Shown one piece after another: positions 23,359 through 31,205 of a stretch of DNA of 39,649 bases (its first letter is position 1; each line of letters opens with the position of its first letter). Origin of the DNA: Candidatus Levyibacteriota bacterium (lineage in GTDB: Bacteria; Patescibacteriota; Microgenomatia; Levybacterales; UBA12049); contig PJMG01000024.1 of NCBI GenBank assembly GCA_003173895.1, positions 1-39,649 of the forward strand. The letters are read 5' to 3'. Made by a program: the position numbers and the translations under genes. A model generated the notes under the pieces. It saw only the letters and a program-made list of their open reading frames with translations, made no database searches and had not been told where the DNA came from.

Positions 23359-23916
23359 ATGTTAATTGTATCAGAGCTTAGAAATGGAACTATTTTTGAA
23401 CAAGATGGAACTTTATTCCAAGTTTTATCCTATGAACACATAAAATTAGGGCGGGGTAGTGCTACTATAAAAGTAAAAGTTAGAAATATAAGATCTGGAT
23501 CTACCACAGAAAAAAGTTTCATCAATGGTGCACGTGTTAATGATGTTTCAGTAGTTAAAAAAGAAATGCAATATTTATACAAAGATGATGAAAATGCTTA
23601 TTTCATGGATCCATTAACTTTTGAACAGGTTAGTGTGCCTCTTAGAATTATTGATGGTGATGAATTCTTAAAAGAAGGCGAAAAATATATTATTAGTTTC
23701 TACCAAAATGAAGCTTTAACTCTTAATTTAAACCCGAAAGTAGAATTAAAAGTCACGGATACAGCTCCAGCTGCTAAAGGAAATTCATCCGCAAATGTTT
23801 TTAAAGATGCTACATTAGAAAATGGCATGACAGTTAAAGTACCTATGTTTATAAATATTGGTGATACAGTTAGAGTTGATACTCGTACTAAAGCCTACAC
23901 TGAAAGGGTCTCCTAA
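23359..23916 (+). CDS. efp: Translation elongation factor P
   Basis: 185 aa, a three-domain OB-fold protein that rescues ribosomes stalled at polyproline. It has the KOW-like N-terminal domain and the C-terminal PMFINIGDTVRVDTRTKAYTERV signature. The tip of the loop that reaches the peptidyl transferase centre reads KLGRGSA with Arg32, where E. coli-type EF-P has a modified Lys in PGKG. An Arg tip is known from EarP-rhamnosylated EF-Ps. Cotranscribed with the Nif3-like gene. Confidence 0.96.
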   Translation: MLIVSELRNGTIFEQDGTLFQVLSYEHIKLGRGSATIKVKVRNIRSGSTTEKSFINGARVNDVSVVKKEMQYLYKDDENAYFMDPLTFEQVSVPLRIIDGDEFLKEGEKYIISFYQNEALTLNLNPKVELKVTDTAPAAKGNSSANVFKDATLENGMTVKVPMFINIGDTVRVDTRTKAYTERVS

Positions 23917-23939
23917 TTCTTTATCTTCTGTTATAATTA

Positions 23940-23945
23940 TATAAT
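23940..23945 (+). promoter_or_regulatory. -10 box of MFS gene, leaderless type
   Basis: TATAAT (23940-23945), 6 nt to the ATG at 23952. A second TATAAT is at 23932-23937. The -35 is weak. Confidence 0.5.
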
Positions 23946-23951
23946 TCCCAT

Positions 23952-25193
23952 ATGGATAATCTTTTAACAGTCTTAAAAAACCGTAATTTTTTGTACCTCT
24001 GGTTATGTGAAGCTTTCTCTCAGGTTGCGATGAATATGTTAAACTTCATTTTAGTTCTTACTGTATTTTCACTTACATCTTCAAATAAAGCAGTCTCAGG
24101 AATAATATTATCTTTCACTATTCCAGCGGTAATTTTTGGAATTTTAGCAGGAGTATTTGTAGATAGATGGACAAAAAAAAAGGTTTTATTTGCGACTAAT
24201 ATTATTCGCTTTATTTTTATACTTATACTCTCATTTTTATATAAAAATATAATTTTTGTTTATTCCATTTCATTTTTATCTGCTATAGTAACTCAGTTTT
24301 TCATTCCTGCTGAAACTCCAATGATTCCTTTAATAGTTAAAAAAAATCAACTTTTATCAGCTAATGCTCTTTTTAGTTTGGCTCTATTTGGTTCCATATT
24401 TCTAGCTTATGGACTTTCAGGACCTGTTATATTATTTTTTGGCTTAAAAACTAGTTTTATACTTTTATCAGCGATTTTTTTTATTGCATCTATTTTCGCT
24501 ATTTTGATAAAAACTAAAGAAAATGATTTAAAAAAATCGGATGATTTTGATTTATTTAATGACACTAAAAATACTATAAGAGCTATTGTTAATGTGCCTG
24601 AAGTTTTTCATGCTTTTTTACTCCTTATTCTAACTCAAGTTTTAACTCTCATTATCTCTGTTTTAGGACCAGGTTATGCTAAAGAAATTTTAAGAATAAA
24701 TATAAATACATTCCCGATTTTTTTCTTAACACCGGCTGTTATAGGTATGGCTGCTGGAGCTTTCGTGGTAAGTAATTTTTTAAGTGGTTTTTCCAGACAT
24801 AAAATAGCTACTCTCGGACTTTTTATAGCCAGTTTTGCGATAATTATGATGCCTTATGCTACACAAATTAACCTTTTGAGATTTATAAGAATATTATTTT
24901 TAGGATTGGCTAGAACTTATTCTATACGAATTTTTATATCCAGTTGTATCGCATTTGTTTTAGGATTCTCTAATTCTCTAATTTTTGTCCCATCCAATAC
25001 ATTAGTGCAAGAACACAGTTCTGATCAAATTAGAGGTAAAATTTATGGCGCTCTAAATAGTGCATCAGCACTTATTTCTATACTCCCTGTAATCCTAGCG
25101 GGATGGTTTGCTGATACTTTTGGAGTGGGTTTTAGTTTAATTATTTTAGGTATAATAGTTTTTATGATTGGACTTTTACGTCTAACTCTTTAA
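23952..25193 (+). CDS. Major facilitator superfamily transporter
   Basis: 413 aa, twelve predicted membrane helices. The loop between helices 2 and 3 carries the MFS motif A-like GILAGVFVDRWTKKKVL, and helices 4-5 include FFIPAETPMIPLIV and a long GLSGPVILFFGLK. The layout matches the enterobactin/macrolide-exporter-like branch (MFS_3), so export is more likely than uptake, but the substrate is unknown. The Lgt-like gene starts 4 nt after its stop, so they are probably cotranscribed. Confidence 0.92.
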   Translation: MDNLLTVLKNRNFLYLWLCEAFSQVAMNMLNFILVLTVFSLTSSNKAVSGIILSFTIPAVIFGILAGVFVDRWTKKKVLFATNIIRFIFILILSFLYKNIIFVYSISFLSAIVTQFFIPAETPMIPLIVKKNQLLSANALFSLALFGSIFLAYGLSGPVILFFGLKTSFILLSAIFFIASIFAILIKTKENDLKKSDDFDLFNDTKNTIRAIVNVPEVFHAFLLLILTQVLTLIISVLGPGYAKEILRININTFPIFFLTPAVIGMAAGAFVVSNFLSGFSRHKIATLGLFIASFAIIMMPYATQINLLRFIRILFLGLARTYSIRIFISSCIAFVLGFSNSLIFVPSNTLVQEHSSDQIRGKIYGALNSASALISILPVILAGWFADTFGVGFSLIILGIIVFMIGLLRLTL

Positions 25194-25197
25194 AATT

Positions 25198-25881
25198 ATG
25201 GATCATTTTTTAATCATTTTTTTATTATTGGGTTTTTTTATATTTTTATTCTCGTTATTTGCGTTATCCCGTGAAGATTTTTTACTCTTAAGAAAGAATA
25301 TTTCACTTGATGAATTATTTTCATTTACATTTTTAATTTTCTTAATCTCGCTTTTTTGTTCTAGATTAACTTTTGTAGTAGAAAATTTTAAACTAAATTA
25401 TTTACATCCACTAATATTTTTTATTTTCCCGTATTTTCCAGGATTATCTTTGAGTGGTGGAATAATATCTGGAGTATTGTTTTTTTATTTCGTTCTAAAA
25501 CGCAAAAAGTATCCCATAGAGCGTATCTTTGATATTTTTTCGATATCATTTATAATTGCCTTTAGCATACAATTGTTACTATTATTTTTAGTAAATCTTA
25601 TTTTTAGACATTTTACATTTTTAATTTTCTCATTTATTTTCTTGCTAATTTTAATACCAATTTTTATCTGGATTTTTGAAAATAATAAATTAAAAGATGG
25701 AAGTGTAGGGTATTTAGCTATTGGTTCTTCAATTTTGGCTTTTATGATTGGATATTTTATCCAAAATATTAAATTAAGTATTATAAATTCTAAAATTGAA
25801 ATAATTTTAAGTCTTTTAATTTTTATATTCTCTATAGGTGGATTTATAAAACAAGAATATTTAAGTAAAAAGAGAAAATAA
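25198..25881 (+). CDS. Lgt-like membrane protein without catalytic residues
   Basis: 227 aa, about seven hydrophobic helices. The stretch SRLTFVVENFKLNYLHPL..GLSLSGGIISG..YFVLKRKKYPIERIFDI follows the pattern of prolipoprotein diacylglyceryl transferase (ARLYYV..W..Y..NPL..GGLSFHGGLIGG..FCRRKKIPFWKLADL). The conserved His of HGG is Ser86, and the later catalytic Arg-x-Gly-Asn-Phe region is not present, so lipoprotein transferase activity is unlikely. It may be a fold relative with another job. Very Phe/Ile/Leu-rich. Likely cotranscribed with the MFS gene. Confidence 0.62.
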   Translation: MDHFLIIFLLLGFFIFLFSLFALSREDFLLLRKNISLDELFSFTFLIFLISLFCSRLTFVVENFKLNYLHPLIFFIFPYFPGLSLSGGIISGVLFFYFVLKRKKYPIERIFDIFSISFIIAFSIQLLLLFLVNLIFRHFTFLIFSFIFLLILIPIFIWIFENNKLKDGSVGYLAIGSSILAFMIGYFIQNIKLSIINSKIEIILSLLIFIFSIGGFIKQEYLSKKRK

Positions 25882-25906
25882 AAAAGTTAATAATTAATGG
25901 ATAATT

Positions 25907-26659
25907 ATGGAAGACAATATTGATATATTATTTGAAGATAAAGATTTGCTTATAATTAATAAACCTTCGGGAATTACAGTTAATGATTCAGAGACTACTA
26001 AAGATAAAATTACTATCCAAAGTTGGAATAAACAATTTATAAATTTAGGGAATAATAGTGATATTCCAAATGAGATTTTTGATGAATTTAAAAATAGAGA
26101 TGGGGTAGTCCATAGACTAGATAAAGAAACATCAGGAGCATTGATTTTAGCTAAGAATGCTAAAAGTTTTTGGGAACTAAAAAAGCAATTTATGGAAAGA
26201 ACTATTAAAAAAACTTATTTAGCATTAGCGCATGGAGAAATAAAGCCTGAAATAGGGGAGATATCAGCACCAGTGGGTCGTGAAAGTTTTAATAGAATGC
26301 GTTTTGGAGTAGTAATTGGAGGACGTGAGGCAATAACCCTGTACAAGATAATTTCCAAATTCCAATTTCCAAATTTCAAAAAAAATGAAAAATTATCTTT
26401 AGTAGAATTAAATCCTAAAACCGGTAGGACTCATCAAATAAGAGTACATTTAAAACACATTGGTCATCCGATTTTTGCTGATGAATTATATGCGGGTCGT
26501 AAAACTGCCCGTGACGATAGAAAATTTTTAAATAGATTTTTTCTACATGCTGAAAAAATAGAATTTAAACATCCTGTGACTGAAAAATTTATGTCTATAA
26601 CTGCTCCTTTATCTAAAGAATTAAAAGATTTTCTAGAAACATTAACAACTGTAAATTAA
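25907..26659 (+). CDS. RluA-family pseudouridine synthase
   Basis: 250 aa. It isomerises uridines in rRNA or tRNA. The catalytic Asp72 is in VVHRLDKETSGALILAK; KKTYLALAHG, NPKTGRTHQIRVHLKHIGHPI and the ADELYAG motif complete the core. The N-terminal S4 domain of RluD-type enzymes is absent, so it resembles the shorter RluA/RluC-like forms. Residues about 149-160 (ISKFQFPNFKKN) are an insertion encoded by a low-complexity ATTTCCAAATTCCAATTTCC stretch typical of intergenic spacers. Confidence 0.93.
   Translation: MEDNIDILFEDKDLLIINKPSGITVNDSETTKDKITIQSWNKQFINLGNNSDIPNEIFDEFKNRDGVVHRLDKETSGALILAKNAKSFWELKKQFMERTIKKTYLALAHGEIKPEIGEISAPVGRESFNRMRFGVVIGGREAITLYKIISKFQFPNFKKNEKLSLVELNPKTGRTHQIRVHLKHIGHPIFADELYAGRKTARDDRKFLNRFFLHAEKIEFKHPVTEKFMSITAPLSKELKDFLETLTTVN
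26351..26378 (+). repeat. Spacer-type low-complexity repeat inside an RluA gene
   Basis: Alternating ATTTCCAAATTCC/AATTTCCAAATTTC units, read in frame without disrupting the gene. Confidence 0.5.
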
Positions 26660-26663
26660 TTTC

Positions 26664-26692
26664 TTGTTGTAAACCTACAAATACTTTATACT
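26664..26692 (+). promoter_or_regulatory. Promoter of the 47-aa gene
   Basis: TTGTTG (26664-26669), 17-nt spacer, TATACT (26687-26692). The predicted start near 26699 leaves a leader of about 26 nt. Confidence 0.6.
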
Positions 26693-26710
26693 AATTATTA
26701 TCTATTAACT

Positions 26711-26720
26711 GAGGAGGTGA
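26711..26720 (+). promoter_or_regulatory. Consensus Shine-Dalgarno of the 47-aa gene
   Basis: GAGGAGGTGA, followed by TAAC and the ATG at 26725. GGAGGTGAT is a nine-base match to the complement of the 16S rRNA 3' end. It is the only such site noticed in the window. Confidence 0.85.
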
Positions 26721-26724
26721 TAAC

Positions 26725-26868
26725 ATGGCTGGATTTGGAAATTTTGCACAAAACGAAAAGAAAAAATCAAAACAAAAAAATAAAAAATTTAACCCAGGTA
26801 GCATTTCTACTAAACCTGTTTTCGTAATGCCTAAAATGGTAGAAAAGAAAAAACGTAAAGAGGACTAA
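26725..26868 (+). CDS. 47-aa basic protein, strongly translated by prediction
   Basis: 47 aa, reading MAGFGNFAQNEKKKSKQKNK at the N-terminus and ending KKKRKED. About one third of the residues are Lys/Arg, with a central FNPGSISTKPVFVMPKMVE. No Cys, signal peptide or membrane helix. Size and charge resemble small ribosomal or nucleic-acid-binding proteins, but I do not recognise the family. It has its own promoter and a near-perfect Shine-Dalgarno, in contrast with its largely leaderless neighbours. It is followed 5 nt later by the LytR_C gene. Confidence 0.8.
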   Translation: MAGFGNFAQNEKKKSKQKNKKFNPGSISTKPVFVMPKMVEKKKRKED

Positions 26869-26873
26869 TATGT

Positions 26874-27647
26874 ATGCGAAAAAACAATAATGATGGTAAA
26901 TATACTTGGCTTTCAATAATTTTTTTTATTTTTTTAATATTAATATTTATTATTTGGTTTGGCATAAAAGCTATAGTAGTTTTTAGTCAAAGTAAATTGG
27001 ATATCTCCCATCCATTTGTAATAGATTTTTATAATAAAAATGAAAACCAAGTAATTTTATTTAATCAAAATAAAAAAACCATTTTATTAAATTTTAAAAA
27101 TATTTCCCATGAAGATCTAACGATGATTTACGAAATCTCTGTGGATAAATTCATAAATGTACCAAATCCATTAGCGTCTTCTATTAATAATGATTCAATA
27201 AAAAAGGAAGTATTTTCAAATTCGCAAATAAATTTTTTTGATAAGTTAAAAATTTTATATACTTTAAAAACCTCCAGCAATAATATTCAAACGTTTAATT
27301 TTTCTTATAATTCTAAATCTTCTGATAATCTCCTGCCGTCTGTTTTTATAGATAGTGAAATCTATCAAGAAGGAAAGACCATCGCAATTATAAACGCTAC
27401 TGGAGAAAGCGGTTATGCCAGTCGACTTTCAGGTTTACTTTCTAATATTGGGGCTGATGTCATTTCTACTAGTGCATCACCTGATGTATTAAAAAATTCT
27501 TCAATTGTTTATTCTAACGAAAAATCTTATACTCTAGCTAAGATAAGTAAAATATTAAATATTAATCCGGTAAAAAGTGAAAATACTATACTCGCTGATA
27601 TTGTTATAACATTGGGAAAAGATCAGATCGGAACGGGTAAATATTAA
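26874..27647 (+). CDS. Membrane-anchored protein with LytR C-terminal domain
   Basis: 257 aa. A short charged N-terminus (1-10), one membrane helix (about 13-36, TWLSIIFFIFLILIFIIWFG), an extracellular linker domain (about 45-160), then a LytR_C-type domain (about 165-255) with IAIINATGESGYASRLSGLLSNIGADVIS..SIVYSNEK..LAKISKIL and the closing ILADIVITLGKD. Such domains accompany LytR-CpsA-Psr envelope-assembly proteins, but the catalytic LCP domain is absent, so this is a stand-alone accessory. It probably acts at the outer face of the membrane. It is translated just after the 47-aa gene; an out-of-frame ATG at 26870 precedes the true ATG. Confidence 0.8.
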   Translation: MRKNNNDGKYTWLSIIFFIFLILIFIIWFGIKAIVVFSQSKLDISHPFVIDFYNKNENQVILFNQNKKTILLNFKNISHEDLTMIYEISVDKFINVPNPLASSINNDSIKKEVFSNSQINFFDKLKILYTLKTSSNNIQTFNFSYNSKSSDNLLPSVFIDSEIYQEGKTIAIINATGESGYASRLSGLLSNIGADVISTSASPDVLKNSSIVYSNEKSYTLAKISKILNINPVKSENTILADIVITLGKDQIGTGKY

Positions 27648-27662
27648 AAATTCACAATTAAC

Positions 27663-27815
27663 ATGAATATATTTTTAATAATTTTAGTTATATTTTTTGT
27701 CTCATTAATTTGGACTGTTTTTTCTTATTTTAGAATAGATCATGATTTATCTAAAATTAAAAAAGCTCATAAAGAATTAAAAAGAAGTAGAGTAATATTT
27801 CAATCTTCCAGATAA
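27663..27815 (+). CDS. 50-aa single-pass membrane peptide
   Basis: 50 aa: one N-terminal membrane helix (about 3-23, IFLIILVIFFVSLIWTVFSY) and a Lys/Arg-rich tail (DLSKIKKAHKELKRSR). It lies 15 nt after the LytR_C gene on the same strand, so is probably its partner in one operon. The last 16 nt overlap the 3' end of the convergent TPR gene. It is too short for family assignment. The hydrophobic helix, basic tail and position argue that it is real. Confidence 0.6.
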   Translation: MNIFLIILVIFFVSLIWTVFSYFRIDHDLSKIKKAHKELKRSRVIFQSSR

Positions 27816-28465
27816 TTTTTAGAATCACTGGAAAAATTTAATTTAGTTTTTTTAGGTTCTATACTTAAAAACGAAGGTTGATTCTTAAATCTAATAGATC
27901 TTTTAACTTCTTTTATAAAAACTTTAACATCGCTTCCTTCGACAGATTTTATATACGTTTCATATTTATTTCCACCTTTAAAAAATTTTAAAAGCCTAAT
28001 GCTCAGATTATCCGGCAATTTACCTATAAAGTCTTCATTCACTAAAGCAAAAATTTTAGATCTTTTAATTACTAAATCTACAGTCTGACCTACTTGTAAT
28101 TCTTTAAGCTTTTTAGGTTGGGCAGTATTTACTAAGGATATAATTTTAGTTTTTCCTACTTCTTCTATAAATAAGTCATTTGATATAGCCACCACTGGAC
28201 GTTTTTTTCTAGTACTACTAGGTGCATCGCTGGGAATTTTTTTTATATTTTTAAGTGCGATTTGATTAGTAGAATCAAATTTCAACACTTTTTTATATAA
28301 TTCTCTAGCTTTCTTTCCATTTCCCGTAGCATTATAAGCAAAAGCTAGCCTATTTAATGCTTCTAAATCTTTAGGGTTTTCTTTAATTAACTTGGAGTTT
28401 AATTCAATAGCTCTTTCTAAATCTCCTTTAAGTAGTGCATTTATTGCATCAGATACATTATTCAT
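27800..28465 (-). CDS. TPR-repeat protein
   Basis: 221 aa from the ATG at 28465; a TTG-initiated frame from 28510 would begin upstream of the gene's own -10, so is rejected. Residues 1-75 hold two tetratricopeptide repeats (LERAIELNSKLIKENPKDLEALNRLA, then ATGNGKKARELYKKVLKFDSTNQIAL). After a basic linker, a beta-rich domain follows (about 95-200) with QVGQTVDLVIKRSKIFALVNEDFIGKLPDNLS and KYETYIKSVEGSDVKVFIKEVKRS, resembling a HIRAN/OB-like small barrel. It is likely a protein-interaction adaptor; partners are unknown. Divergent from yebC, with overlapping promoters. Confidence 0.75.
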   Translation of the reverse strand: MNNVSDAINALLKGDLERAIELNSKLIKENPKDLEALNRLAFAYNATGNGKKARELYKKVLKFDSTNQIALKNIKKIPSDAPSSTRKKRPVVAISNDLFIEEVGKTKIISLVNTAQPKKLKELQVGQTVDLVIKRSKIFALVNEDFIGKLPDNLSIRLLKFFKGGNKYETYIKSVEGSDVKVFIKEVKRSIRFKNQPSFLSIEPKKTKLNFSSDSKNYLED

Positions 28466-28488
28466 TTGAAGATTTGAAGTATTAAAAA

Positions 28489-28517
28489 AGTGTACATAGA
28501 TTTCTTGCAAAAGTCAA
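28489..28517 (-). promoter_or_regulatory. Promoter of TPR gene
   Basis: Minus-strand TTGACT (28512-28517), 17-nt spacer, TACACT (28489-28494). The predicted leader to the ATG at 28465 is about 17 nt, without an SD. It interleaves with the yebC promoter. Confidence 0.6.
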
Positions 28518-28534
28518 GGTACAGCAGGTATAAT
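28505..28534 (+). promoter_or_regulatory. yebC promoter, leaderless type
   Basis: TTGCAA (28505-28510), 18-nt spacer, TATAAT (28529-28534), 7 nt to the ATG at 28542. An upstream in-frame ATG at 28533 overlaps this -10, so it cannot be the start. Confidence 0.75.
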
Positions 28535-28541
28535 GATGGTT

Positions 28542-29270
28542 ATGAGTGGACATTCTAAATGGGCACAAATAAAGCGCCAAAAAGGCGTTAATGATACAAA
28601 ACGTGGATTAGCTTTTACTAAACTTTCTACAGCCATTTCTTTAGCTGTGAAGCAGGGTGGGGGAATAGGTGATCCCAATCAGAATTTTAAGCTAAGACTA
28701 GCGGTAGATGCTGCTAGAGCTCAAAACATGCCTAAAGATAATATTGAGCGCGCTATTGAGAGAGGATTAGGTAAAAATGGAGCAGTCATGGATGAAGTAG
28801 TATATGAAGGTTTTGGTCCAGGTGGAGTAGCAGTCATCGTGGAAGGTGCTACAGATAATAAAAATAGAACTACATCTGAAGTGGCAAATGTTTTTAATAA
28901 AAATGGTGGTTCCATGGGTCAAATTGGTAGTGTTTCTTATATGTTTAAACCATTGGGACAAATTATTATTGAAAAAACTAAAAGTTTAGATGAAGTTTTT
29001 CTTTTTGCTGCGGAAAGTGGAGCAGAGGATGTAGAAGAATCTGAAGATGAATTCTTCATTTATACCAAACCTCAAGAGTTAAAAACTATTCGGGAAAAAT
29101 TTGGAGCAAGTGGATATAAAATAAAAGAGACAGAAATTATACAAAAGCCCATAACACCTATTTTATTCGATAGTGCTGAAAATGCCTCTAGGATTATAGA
29201 ATTTGTAGAAAAATTAGAAGAAAATGATGATGTACAAAAAGTATATGCTAATTTTGAGATAAAAAATTAA
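28542..29270 (+). CDS. yebC: YebC/PmpR/TACO1 family protein
   Basis: 242 aa from the ATG at 28542, giving the canonical N-terminus MSGHSKWAQIKRQKG. The family was described as transcription regulators and, for some members, as ribosome-associated factors helping polyproline translation. Conserved segments: KGVNDTKRGLAFTKLSTAI, RAQNMPKDNIERAIERG, YEGFGPGGVAVIVE, TDNKNRTTSEV and GSMGQIGSVSYMF. Typical length. efp occurs in the same region, so two polyproline-relief factors may lie close together. ruvC, a frequent neighbour elsewhere, is absent. Confidence 0.95.
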   Translation: MSGHSKWAQIKRQKGVNDTKRGLAFTKLSTAISLAVKQGGGIGDPNQNFKLRLAVDAARAQNMPKDNIERAIERGLGKNGAVMDEVVYEGFGPGGVAVIVEGATDNKNRTTSEVANVFNKNGGSMGQIGSVSYMFKPLGQIIIEKTKSLDEVFLFAAESGAEDVEESEDEFFIYTKPQELKTIREKFGASGYKIKETEIIQKPITPILFDSAENASRIIEFVEKLEENDDVQKVYANFEIKN

Positions 29271-29283
29271 CCCTACAATTTCT

Positions 29284-30123
29284 GTGAATAATTTTTTTCA
29301 AAAAAAACTATATAATAAAAAAATTAAGAAAACTTTTTCTAAAAAAAATAAAGCATTTCTTAGTAAAAGACAAAAATTTATAATCGGTGTTTTTTTATTA
29401 AGTATATCTTTTTTCTTAGTATCCTATTTACTTAATGCTTACGGTGTTTTAGCAGCTATTGTAATCTCTCTCTTATCTGATTTATTTTTATTCTGGGGAA
29501 TTTACCCTGATTTAAAAGATAATTTTCATCCCCAAATATTCTCACTTTTATCTCTTTACAGCTTATCTTTTGGACTCTTTTCATTTTTAACTCCCTCTAG
29601 ATTTTTATCCAAAATAGTTCTTACTATAATTTACGCCATAGGACTTTATTCATTATTTTTATGCGAAAATATTTTTGTAGTAGCAGCTGGGAGAACTATA
29701 GCACTTCTTAATAGCGCTAGAATTGTATCTCTAGTAGTATCTCTAGTAGTATCTCTTTTTATAACAAGTGCTATATTTTCACTTCATATTTGGATTTTTC
29801 TAGAAACACCACTTATTTTTATAATGTATTTTTTACTGACTATACATGGGCTTTGGAGTTATACACTAGAAAAAAGTATAAAGAAAGAAATTTATTGGGT
29901 TTTAGTAATTTCTCTTTTTATTATGGAACTTTCGATGATCTTATGGTTCTGGCCATCCAGTCCCGCTATCATAGGACTATTTCTAACTGGTATTTGGTAT
30001 TTTTTGATAGGTTTATCTCATGCTTGGCTTGATAAGAGACTTTTTAAAAATGTTTTTTGGGAATATATTTGGACTTTGGTAATTTCTGTTTTAATAATTA
30101 TTTCATTTACTAAGTGGGGATGA
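29284..30123 (+). CDS. Unknown multi-pass membrane protein
   Basis: 279 aa, GTG start 13 nt after the yebC stop. A very basic N-terminus (1-30, many Lys) is followed by about eight hydrophobic helices with few charged loops. No motif of a known transporter or enzyme. Residues near 148-157 (SLVVSLVVSL) come from a 12-nt tandem repeat TATCTCTAGTAG in 2.5 copies at 29726-29755. Probably cotranscribed with yebC. Downstream begins the 1.08-kb non-coding region. Confidence 0.75.
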   Translation: MNNFFQKKLYNKKIKKTFSKKNKAFLSKRQKFIIGVFLLSISFFLVSYLLNAYGVLAAIVISLLSDLFLFWGIYPDLKDNFHPQIFSLLSLYSLSFGLFSFLTPSRFLSKIVLTIIYAIGLYSLFLCENIFVVAAGRTIALLNSARIVSLVVSLVVSLFITSAIFSLHIWIFLETPLIFIMYFLLTIHGLWSYTLEKSIKKEIYWVLVISLFIMELSMILWFWPSSPAIIGLFLTGIWYFLIGLSHAWLDKRLFKNVFWEYIWTLVISVLIIISFTKWG

Positions 30124-31205
30124 ATATCAGTTTAGAATGTAGAATTTATAATTTAGAATTAAAAATAGGGGAGTAGGATTTAAATATAAATACATTCTAT
30201 AGTATTATTATTTTGTCATCCTGAGTGTTAACGAAGGATCTCATCAAATATTTATTTACATTTTAATTACAAAAAAATATTATTTTATAACTTTAAAGTA
30301 GAGAATAGAGAAGAGCGCTAGATAATATCCTATAATTTGTTGATACATTGTGATATATTTATTAGTCCTATAATTATAATTGTGGATAACTTTATCTTTT
30401 CACGGATACAAATTATCAGTTTTCACGAGGCTAAAAGTGGCATTTGGGCTAATTTAGTAAGCTAAATGTAGCAGTTGATTATGTATTGGATATAAATTTG
30501 ATTTAATAAAACATACTGTGTTAGTGCAATGCTACACTAATTTAGTACCTAAAAGCTTAAAAATGAGGCTAAATTCAAATAAAAAAAATACGAAAGCCCT
30601 TTTTGGACTGTAGACTTTAGATTCTTACAGAAGGGATCTTAAAACAAGTATAGTATAAGCAATTCAGTAGTAGAGCTACTTGTTAATAGACTTAATAGTA
30701 ATTTATTCTTTATATTTACCTCTCTACACTGGTATAAAATAAAGATTTTAGCGGTTAAAAGAGCAAGAGTGATTATGTCGCACAATAATACTTTTACGAC
30801 GTCATGAGTGTGAGTATGTGGAGAAGGGGCTGTATTTTGCTATTTTATTTATTAGCGTTTTTATGCTTATTGCTGTCTGTATATAGATAGTTTTAGTCTT
30901 AAAGTACCCTCTATGTACCTAGGCCTAAAATACTAGCCCTACCCTATTATAGGATATTATTAAAATATGAAAATGATGATTTGTATTGATTTTGAAGCCT
31001 AATTGATAATTGCGTGAAAATTATTTAGCCTTCTCGCTTGAGAGTAGGAACTAAAGAGGGTTATGCGTTTAGGGTTAAGAAAAAAGTTATTAATCTCTTA
31101 CTTTACGCTTTTAACTTTACTCTTTACGCTATGTATAATCTTTGGCCTTTAAATGCGATTTTAGGGGCATTAAATTCAGAAGATGACTAATTAGTTATTG
31201 ATTTT
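30124..31205. other. 1.08-kb region without a recognisable gene
   Basis: No ORF with coding character on either strand, and no match by eye to tmRNA, RNase P RNA, SRP RNA or tRNA. Contents: spacer repeats (30126-30166); a dispersed palindrome (30215-30242); tandem TATAAT boxes (30369-30380); one perfect DnaA-box 9-mer TGTGGATAA (30381-30389) and a one-mismatch copy (30817-30825); hairpins ATTTAG/CTAAAT (30452-30467) and TTAGTG/CACTAA (30521-30540); the 11-mer CTAATTTAGTA twice (30449, 30537); GAGGCTAAA twice (30427, 30563); and several TAGGCCTA or CCTATTATAGG palindromes near 30920-30955. It lies between convergent genes. Confidence 0.6.
30215..30242 (-). repeat. Dispersed palindrome, copy F
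   Basis: Inverse-orientation copy (GTCATCCTGAG..CGAAGGATCTC) at the left side of the gene-free region. Confidence 0.7.

Noticed and set aside
28466..28510. TTG-initiated longer form of the TPR protein
   Set aside because: The start would lie upstream of the gene's own -10 box, and the extra residues do not look like the TPR domain.
28533..28541. Upstream ATG codons as yebC start
   Set aside because: The first overlaps the TATAAT box, and the ATG at 28542 gives the canonical family N-terminus.
29790..30032. Same-strand 80-codon frame inside the membrane protein gene
   Set aside because: It is a +1 shadow of a hydrophobic coding region with no promoter.
30381..30389. Replication origin suggested by a perfect DnaA box
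   Set aside because: A single perfect 9-mer plus one near match is not enough; dnaA, dnaN or clustered boxes are not present and chance occurrence in 40 kb is not small.
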